Positions 58,764-64,000 of a stretch of DNA of 64,000 nucleotides are shown one piece after another. This DNA comes from an uncultured Subdoligranulum sp. GTDB lineage: Bacteria; Bacillota; Clostridia; Oscillospirales; Ruminococcaceae. Both the position numbers and the translations under genes were made by a program. The notes under the pieces were generated by a model. That model saw only the letters and a list, made by a program, of their open reading frames with translations, did not search any database and had not been told where the DNA came from. Position 1 is the first letter of the stretch. The number at the start of each line of letters is the position of its first letter. The stretch is from NCBI RefSeq assembly GCF_963931595.1, contig NZ_OZ007030.1:310001-374000 (forward strand), read 5' to 3'.

Positions 58764-60956
58764 ATGTCCACGGCCGCAAACAAACTGATGCGCTTTCTGC
58801 CGCCGGTGCTGGCACTGGCGGCGCTGGGGGGCGCCTGCCTGTGGGAGGTGGACCGCGTGGCGGCCCGGTCCCGGGGCTACGGCGACAAACCGGTGGTCAT
58901 CAACGAACTCTGCGCCCACAACCTGTCCGGCCTGCAGGACGGCAACGGCAACTGCGGGGACTGGATCGAGCTGTACAATCCCGGCGGCGGCACCGTCGAC
59001 CTTTCAGGCTGGACGCTGACCGACGACAAGGATGACCCCGGCCGCTGGACCTTCCCGGAGGGCACTGTGCTGAAGGAATACCTGGTCCTCTTTGCGGACG
59101 GCACCGGCACGGTGGACGGCGCGGGCTACTGCCACACCTCCTTTTCCCTCAAGACCCGGGGGGAGACGCTCTACCTTTATAATGCCGACGGGGAGCTGGT
59201 GGACCGGCTGAAATACCCCGAGCAGGGCTTCGACATCACCTACGGCCGGGCCTTCGGCAACGGGGAGGACAAGGGCACCTTCGCCACAGCCACCCCGGGA
59301 GCGGCCAACCCGGCGGACTTCCTGGACCAGCACCGGGAGGCATCCCTGGGCCGGGCGGAGTTTTCGCTGCCCTCCGGCTTCTACGACGAGCCGGTGGCGG
59401 TGGAACTCTCGGCCGATGACCCCGACGCGCTGATCTTCTATACCACCGACGGCAGTGACCCCGCCGATAACGGCACGCTCTACACGGGCCCCGTCACGGT
59501 GGAAAGCCGGGCAGGGGAGCCCAACGAATACGCCTCGCTGCCCAGCCGGTTCGGGTACGGCTACTCGGAGTTCATCAAGAACTACGCCTACGACTACGCC
59601 CCCGACCCGGTGGACAAGGCCACCACCCTCACAGTGCGGCTCTATAAGGACGGTCAGTGGTCCGACGAGTGCAGTTCGGCCACCTACTGGGTGGGGGTGG
59701 AACCCCACACGCTGCCGGTGGTCAGCGTCACGGCGGACCCCGACGACCTGTTCGGGCCAGAGGGCATCTACACGCCGGGCACCAGCTACTTCACGGCGGT
59801 GCAGCAGGGCCAGCTGGACCACTCCGCCAACTTCATGAACGGCGGGGACATCGACGCCCGCATCCAGGTGGAAGGCCTGGCGGGGAACGAGGCGCTGGAG
59901 GCGGAGATCTCGGTGGGCGGCCAGGCCTCCCGCATGTGGTCGCTGCTGAAAAACCTTTCGGTCCGCTTCGATGAGGAAAGCCGCCAGCGGCTGGAGGAGA
60001 CCGGGGACCTGGACGATCTGGCGGGCTTTTCTCTCAAGGGCCCCGGCAACGGCTCCTGGCAGTACTTCTATGTGGACGGCTTCTGGAGCAATTACCTCTA
60101 CCAGAAAAACCTGGGCTCCCAGTACAGCATCCCGGTGATCCTCTATCTGGAGGATGAATACTGGGGCATCTACTGCATCCGGCCCAGCAAGGACGAGACC
60201 TTTGTGGCGGACCAGTTCGGGGTGGACGCGGACGCCGTGACGATCATCGCCACCGGGCGGGACGACACCGAACAGCAGGTCTTCGACCTGGCCGCCCAGG
60301 TGGAGGCCCTGCCCACCGACGAAGCCTCCTGGCAGTGGCTCAACGAAACTTTCGATGTGCCGGGTTTCATCGACTACCTGATCCCCCACATCTATTCCAA
60401 CAACTGGGACGGCGTGCGCACGGCGGGCAACACCATTCTGTGGAAGGCGGATGCCGGTTCCTCGGCCCGCTATACCGACGGAAAGTGGCGGTTCCTCTTC
60501 AACGATTTCGACCAGACGATGAACTACGGGTTCATGGATTCCATCGACGATCTGCTGAATAACCCGGCGGACGACGGCAACGTGCAGCGGCTGCTCTTCC
60601 AGAAACTGTGGCAGTACGAGGAATTCCGCGCCATGTTCGCCGAAAAATTCCGCGCCGAGATGACCACCACCTACGCGCCGGAGAACATCCTGCCGGCCTT
60701 CGAGGCGTGGTGCGAGGAGCTGGAACCCGAGATGGAGCGCAACATCACCCGCCAGAAGGTGGAGACCACCCTGCTGGCACCGCTGGCCGACAAACTCACC
60801 GACACCCAGTCCGATGTGCAGACCATGACGATGGAACAGTGGCAGGCCGATTACGCCACCCTCTGCGATTTCCTGGAAAACCGCGCCGACGACCTGCTGG
60901 AATACCTGGATGTAAACCTGGCCGAAGCCGAAACCGGTATCGGACCCACACAGTAA
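58764..60956 (+). CDS. CotH-kinase protein with lamin-tail and chitobiase-type domains
   Basis: The 730-aa protein has an N-terminal membrane anchor (about 10-30), a lamin-tail domain (about 38-150; VINELCAHN, GDWIELYNPGGGTVDLSGW), a CHB_HEX_C-like domain (about 205-300; IFYTTDGSDP) and a large CotH domain (about 325-690; YWGIYCIRPSKDETF and FLFNDFDQTMN with the catalytic acidic motif). CotH kinases phosphorylate spore-coat and other secreted proteins on serine. The following DUF4956 and VTC genes (gap 13 bp, then overlap) are its regular partners in many bacteria. The start at 58764 follows AAGGAG by 11 nt. Target protein unknown. Confidence 0.87.
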   Translation: MSTAANKLMRFLPPVLALAALGGACLWEVDRVAARSRGYGDKPVVINELCAHNLSGLQDGNGNCGDWIELYNPGGGTVDLSGWTLTDDKDDPGRWTFPEGTVLKEYLVLFADGTGTVDGAGYCHTSFSLKTRGETLYLYNADGELVDRLKYPEQGFDITYGRAFGNGEDKGTFATATPGAANPADFLDQHREASLGRAEFSLPSGFYDEPVAVELSADDPDALIFYTTDGSDPADNGTLYTGPVTVESRAGEPNEYASLPSRFGYGYSEFIKNYAYDYAPDPVDKATTLTVRLYKDGQWSDECSSATYWVGVEPHTLPVVSVTADPDDLFGPEGIYTPGTSYFTAVQQGQLDHSANFMNGGDIDARIQVEGLAGNEALEAEISVGGQASRMWSLLKNLSVRFDEESRQRLEETGDLDDLAGFSLKGPGNGSWQYFYVDGFWSNYLYQKNLGSQYSIPVILYLEDEYWGIYCIRPSKDETFVADQFGVDADAVTIIATGRDDTEQQVFDLAAQVEALPTDEASWQWLNETFDVPGFIDYLIPHIYSNNWDGVRTAGNTILWKADAGSSARYTDGKWRFLFNDFDQTMNYGFMDSIDDLLNNPADDGNVQRLLFQKLWQYEEFRAMFAEKFRAEMTTTYAPENILPAFEAWCEELEPEMERNITRQKVETTLLAPLADKLTDTQSDVQTMTMEQWQADYATLCDFLENRADDLLEYLDVNLAEAETGIGPTQ

Positions 60957-60969
60957 AGGATGACGAACG

Positions 60970-61653
60970 ATGAGCAAACGTCAAATTCTGGAATACCTGC
61001 TGGAGAGCAACACCAGCATCTCCCTCACCCAGGTCTGCCTGTCGCTGGCCATGGCGGTGGTGCTGGGCATGCTTCTCTACTTTGTCTACCGCAAGACCTA
61101 CCGCGGCACCGTCTACTCCAAGGACTTCAACCTGACGCTGCTGCTGGTGGCCATCATCACCACGCTGGTCATGCAGGCCATCGGCTCCAACCTGGCGCTG
61201 AGCCTCGGCATGGTGGGCAGCTTGTCCATCATCCGTTTCCGCACCGCCGTCAAGGAACCCCGGGACATCGCCTTTCTGTTCTGGGCCATTGCCATCGGCC
61301 TGACCTGCGGCAGTGAGATGTATCTCATCGGCCTGCTGGGCAGCGTGGTGCTCACCGTGGTGGTGTGCCTGGCCAACCTGGACCTCTACGACACCACCAC
61401 CTACCTGCTGGTGCTGCGCACCGGCACCGGCGCCGTGGACGAGGCTGCCCTTGCCGCCGTGCTGAAAAAGCATACCCGGGCCTGGAAGCTGCGGATGCGC
61501 AACCAGATGGCCGACACCGAGGAATTCACCTACGAAGTCTCCTTCACCCGCAAGCAGAGCGCCGGCGCGCTGAGCGGCCAGGTGCGGGAGGCGGTGGGCG
61601 CCGACAAGATCCGCAGCCTGAACCTGGTGAGCTACAGCGGGGAAACGCTGTAA
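60970..61653 (+). CDS. DUF4956 membrane protein
   Basis: The 227-aa protein has four membrane segments in its first 150 residues and a soluble C-terminal domain of about 75 residues. The block RFRTAVKEPRDIAFLFWAIA is the family signature. DUF4956 proteins are regularly encoded with CotH and VTC proteins; the triplet is thought to make or use polyphosphate at the envelope, though DUF4956 has no assigned activity. The stop overlaps the ATG of the VTC gene (TAATG). Confidence 0.88.
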   Translation: MSKRQILEYLLESNTSISLTQVCLSLAMAVVLGMLLYFVYRKTYRGTVYSKDFNLTLLLVAIITTLVMQAIGSNLALSLGMVGSLSIIRFRTAVKEPRDIAFLFWAIAIGLTCGSEMYLIGLLGSVVLTVVVCLANLDLYDTTTYLLVLRTGTGAVDEAALAAVLKKHTRAWKLRMRNQMADTEEFTYEVSFTRKQSAGALSGQVREAVGADKIRSLNLVSYSGETL

Positions 61654-62336
61654 TGGCCGCCGAACTGCAGGTCCGCCGCTACGAGGAAAAGTACCTGCTC
61701 TCTCCGGCCCAGGCCGCCGTGCTGGAATCCCTGCTGGACGGCGTGCTGCCCCGGGACAGATACTCGGCGGCGGGGGCCTACTTCATCCGCAGCCTCTATT
61801 TTGATACGCCGGGAAACGCCGACTACCAGGACAAACTGCTGGGCGTCAGCGAGCGCAAAAAGCTGCGGCTGCGGCTCTACGACCTGCGGGCGGCGCAGCT
61901 CAAGCTGGAGATCAAGGCCAAGCGGGCCAGGACCTCCCACAAGCAGAGCGCCCTGCTGGACCGGGATACCGCCCAGGCGCTGATCGCGGGGGATGCCGCC
62001 CCGCTGCTGGCGGGCGGCCCGGCGTCCCGGGCGGCCTACGCCCTTCTGCAGGGGGAGAGCCGCATCCCGGCGGCCCTCATCGATTACGAGCGGACGGCCT
62101 GGATCTTCCCGGTGGGGCGGACCCGCATCACGCTGGACCGCCATGTGCGGGCCGCCAAGAGCACGTCGCTGTTCGCAGCGGATGTGCCCATGGTGGAGGT
62201 GCTGGCCCCCAAAACGGTCCTGGAGATCAAATACGACCAGCCGCTGCCCGGCTGGCTGGGCCGGATGCTCAGCAGTGTGCCGGGCACGCCGCTGAGCATC
62301 AGCAAATATGCACTGGCCCGGGCGGCGCTCTATTAA
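61653..62336 (+). CDS. VTC-domain protein (polyphosphate polymerase-like)
   Basis: The 227-aa protein consists of one VTC domain, the tunnel-shaped catalytic fold of yeast Vtc4, which makes polyphosphate from ATP. Conserved strands are RRYEEKYLLS, IRSLYFDTPG, KLRLRLYD, LEIKAKRA, DYERTAW and VLEIKYD with the Arg/Lys that line the tunnel and the metal-binding Glu. It is the third gene of the CotH-DUF4956-VTC set and probably provides polyphosphate. Triphosphatase activity (same fold) cannot be excluded. Confidence 0.88.
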   Translation: MAAELQVRRYEEKYLLSPAQAAVLESLLDGVLPRDRYSAAGAYFIRSLYFDTPGNADYQDKLLGVSERKKLRLRLYDLRAAQLKLEIKAKRARTSHKQSALLDRDTAQALIAGDAAPLLAGGPASRAAYALLQGESRIPAALIDYERTAWIFPVGRTRITLDRHVRAAKSTSLFAADVPMVEVLAPKTVLEIKYDQPLPGWLGRMLSSVPGTPLSISKYALARAALY

Positions 62337-62358
62337 AAAAGGAAAAACGGTAAATTTT

Positions 62359-63132
62359 ATGCGAACTGACTTGATTTCCAGCCGCGAAAATCCTAAAATC
62401 AAATACGCCTGCTTGCTGCGGGATTCCGAGAAGCAGCGCGCCGCCGACGGGCTTTTCTTTGCCGAGGGGCCCAAGCTCTGCCTGGAACTGGCCAAGAGCT
62501 GCACCCCCCGCACGGCCTACGCCACCGAGGCGGCCCTGACCAAGACCCCGGCTCTGGCGGCCCTGCACCCGGTGCCGGTGGCGCCGTCGGTGGCGGAAAA
62601 GCTGGCCGGCACCAAATCCAGCCAGGACGTTTTTGTGCTGTTTGAGACCCCCCGGCCCGACCCCGCCGTGCTGACCACGGCCCGGCGGCTTCTGGCCCTG
62701 GAGGGGGTGCAGGACCCCGGCAACGTGGGCACCCTGCTGCGCAGCGCCGCGGCCTTCGGCTTTGACGCTGTGGTGCTGGGGCCCGGGTGCGCGGCGCCCT
62801 TCTCGCCCAAGACGCTGCGGTCCTCCATGGGAGCGGCGGGGCGGCTGCCGGTAGTACGCACCGACGACCTGCCCGCCACCCTGCATGCCCTGCGGGACCG
62901 GGGCGTGACCTGCCTTGCGGCGGCACTCTACCGCTCCCGTCCGCTGGACGAGGCGGGCCGGGAATTCCCCGGCGGCCTCTGCGTGGTCATCGGCAGCGAG
63001 GGCCAGGGCCTCACCGACGATACGGTGCAGGCCTGCGACGAAGCGGTGCGCATCCCCATGACCGACCGGGTGGAGAGCCTGAACGCCGGTGTGGCGGGCA
63101 GCGTGCTGCTGTGGCATTTCCGCGGAGTGTGA
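62359..63132 (+). CDS. SpoU/TrmH-family RNA 2'-O-methyltransferase
   Basis: The 257-aa enzyme has the N-terminal substrate-binding domain (SRENPKIKYACLLRDSEK, AADGLFFAEGPKLC) and the SPOUT catalytic domain with VQDPGNVGTLLRSAAAFGFD, IGSEGQGL and PMTDRVESLNAGVAGSVLLW. The substrate-binding region resembles 23S rRNA methyltransferases such as RlmB-like or TsnR. The start at 62359 has only a weak GGAAA-type ribosome site. It lies 22 bp after the VTC gene and 2 bp before dprA, so it is in the same transcription unit. Confidence 0.93.
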   Translation: MRTDLISSRENPKIKYACLLRDSEKQRAADGLFFAEGPKLCLELAKSCTPRTAYATEAALTKTPALAALHPVPVAPSVAEKLAGTKSSQDVFVLFETPRPDPAVLTTARRLLALEGVQDPGNVGTLLRSAAAFGFDAVVLGPGCAAPFSPKTLRSSMGAAGRLPVVRTDDLPATLHALRDRGVTCLAAALYRSRPLDEAGREFPGGLCVVIGSEGQGLTDDTVQACDEAVRIPMTDRVESLNAGVAGSVLLWHFRGV

Positions 63133-63134
63133 CG

Positions 63135-64000
63135 ATGGACAAGAAACTTGCCTGGCTGTGGCTGGCCGACGCCGTCGGTTCCGCCTGCCAGTATGCCCGG
63201 GAACTGCTGGCCCTCTGGCCCGACCCGGAACAGTTCTGGCTGGCCCTGCAGGAGGACCCCGCCCGCATGCCGGCCTTTGTGAGCAAACACGCGGCGGCCC
63301 GGCTGGAGAGCGCCACCCCCTATGACTTTGAGGAGCGGATGGACCACTGCCTGCTCACCGGGGTGGAGGCGCTCACCCCCGACGACCCGGACTATCCCGC
63401 CCGGCTACGGGAGATCCCCGACCTGCCGCTGGTGCTCTATGTCACCGGCGACAAGACCTGCCTCAACGGCCACCGCTATGCGGCCATGGTGGGCACCCGG
63501 CGGCCCAGCGCCTACGGGCGGCAGGCCGCCTATGAGTTGTCCCTGGGGGCGGCCAAGGCCGGGGTGGTCATCGTCAGCGGTCTGGCCGACGGGCTGGACA
63601 GCGAAGGCCACCGCGCCGCCGTGGAGGCGGGCATGCCCACCATCGCGTTTCTGGGCACGGCCATCGATGTGACCTTCCCCAGTTCCAACACCACGCTGCG
63701 CCAACGCATCGAAGCGCTGGGCGGCGCGGTCTGCAGTGAATATCCGCCCCACTACAGGGGCAAAACAACGGGAACCTTTCTGGCGCGCAACCGGCTCATC
63801 GCGGCCCAGGCCCAGGTGGTCTGTGTGGCGGAAGCCCGGCTGCGCAGCGGCACCCTCAACACGGTGCACCACGCCGAGGACTACGGCCGCCCGGTGCTGG
63901 CCGTGCCGGGCAGCATCTACAGCGCCATGAGCCAGGGCACCAACGAGCTGCTGCGCACCCACCGGGCGGAGGTACTCTGCCGCGCCCAGGACATTCTGGA
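63135..64000 (+). CDS. dprA: DNA-processing protein DprA (3' end missing)
   Basis: The frame starts at 63135 and stays open to the right edge (288 codons). DprA loads RecA on single-stranded DNA entering during natural transformation. The N-terminal helical (SAM-like) domain is followed by the Rossmann DprA core: AMVGTRRPSAYG, IVSGLADGLDSEGHRAA, FLGTAIDVTFPSSN, FLARNRLIAA, SGTLNTVHHAE and VPGSIYSAMSQG. The core is divergent: the usual SE-x-P-x-G-x-x-P loop is SEYPPHYRGKTTGTF and RNRIIAGLS is RNRLIAAQA. It begins 2 bp after the SpoU gene stop. The C-terminus is off the window. Confidence 0.92.
   Translation, partial: MDKKLAWLWLADAVGSACQYARELLALWPDPEQFWLALQEDPARMPAFVSKHAAARLESATPYDFEERMDHCLLTGVEALTPDDPDYPARLREIPDLPLVLYVTGDKTCLNGHRYAAMVGTRRPSAYGRQAAYELSLGAAKAGVVIVSGLADGLDSEGHRAAVEAGMPTIAFLGTAIDVTFPSSNTTLRQRIEALGGAVCSEYPPHYRGKTTGTFLARNRLIAAQAQVVCVAEARLRSGTLNTVHHAEDYGRPVLAVPGSIYSAMSQGTNELLRTHRAEVLCRAQDIL

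Overview
The window looks like chromosome from a GC-rich, low-oxygen gut Firmicute of the Oscillospiraceae (Faecalibacterium / Gemmiger / Subdoligranulum type). Reasons: strongly GC-biased third codon positions, AGGAGG-type ribosome binding sites on nearly every gene, clostridial promoters (TTGACA, 17 +/- 1 bp, TATAAT), a CBS-domain inorganic pyrophosphatase, ribonuclease Y, and an infC-rpmI-rplT operon. The assignment rests on these traits only. No phage, insertion sequence or CRISPR array was found.

Layout. 1-9.9 kb: a galactoside module, with the end of lacZ facing an operon of a sugar-binding lipoprotein, two ABC permeases, a GH36 alpha-galactosidase and an amylosucrase carrying a Lys/Ala/Pro repeat tail; a divergent AraC-type regulator sits at 10 kb. 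10.9-12.3 kb: Crp/Fnr regulator, rhodanese, thioredoxin. 12.4-16.3 kb: tRNA-Pro and three tandem paralogous lipoproteins. 16.4-29 kb: housekeeping genes (typA, ppaC, citrate synthase, pyrG, cysK with a Cys-Cys leader peptide, an rRNA/tRNA methyltransferase, a UMF1 transporter, a zinc phospholipase C-like protein, cyclophilin). 29.2-38.4 kb: a surface-glycan region with a LegB-like dehydratase, a DUF2142 protein, a twice-repeated pair (large polytopic GT-C-like protein plus a small two-TM protein), then on the other strand Lrp, a zinc-ribbon protein and a GT2 glycosyltransferase. 39.4-44.3 kb: a small-RNA-like unit, MarR and a heterodimeric ABC exporter. 44.3-51.7 kb: a structured leader and rny, then racemase-metG-DMT-tatD, a small unknown protein and a GNAT enzyme.

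51.8-52.8 kb holds no gene. On the minus strand it reads as a transcript of about 1 kb with its own promoter, a strong terminator, many local hairpins, A-rich linkers and repeated short motifs. This is the best candidate here for an undescribed system: a large structured non-coding RNA.

53-57.2 kb: ddl-murI-DUF1934-argS operon (minus). 57.3-58.7 kb: infC (AUC start, attenuator-like leader), rpmI, rplT. 58.8-64 kb: CotH-DUF4956-VTC operon, a SpoU methyltransferase and dprA, which runs off the right edge.
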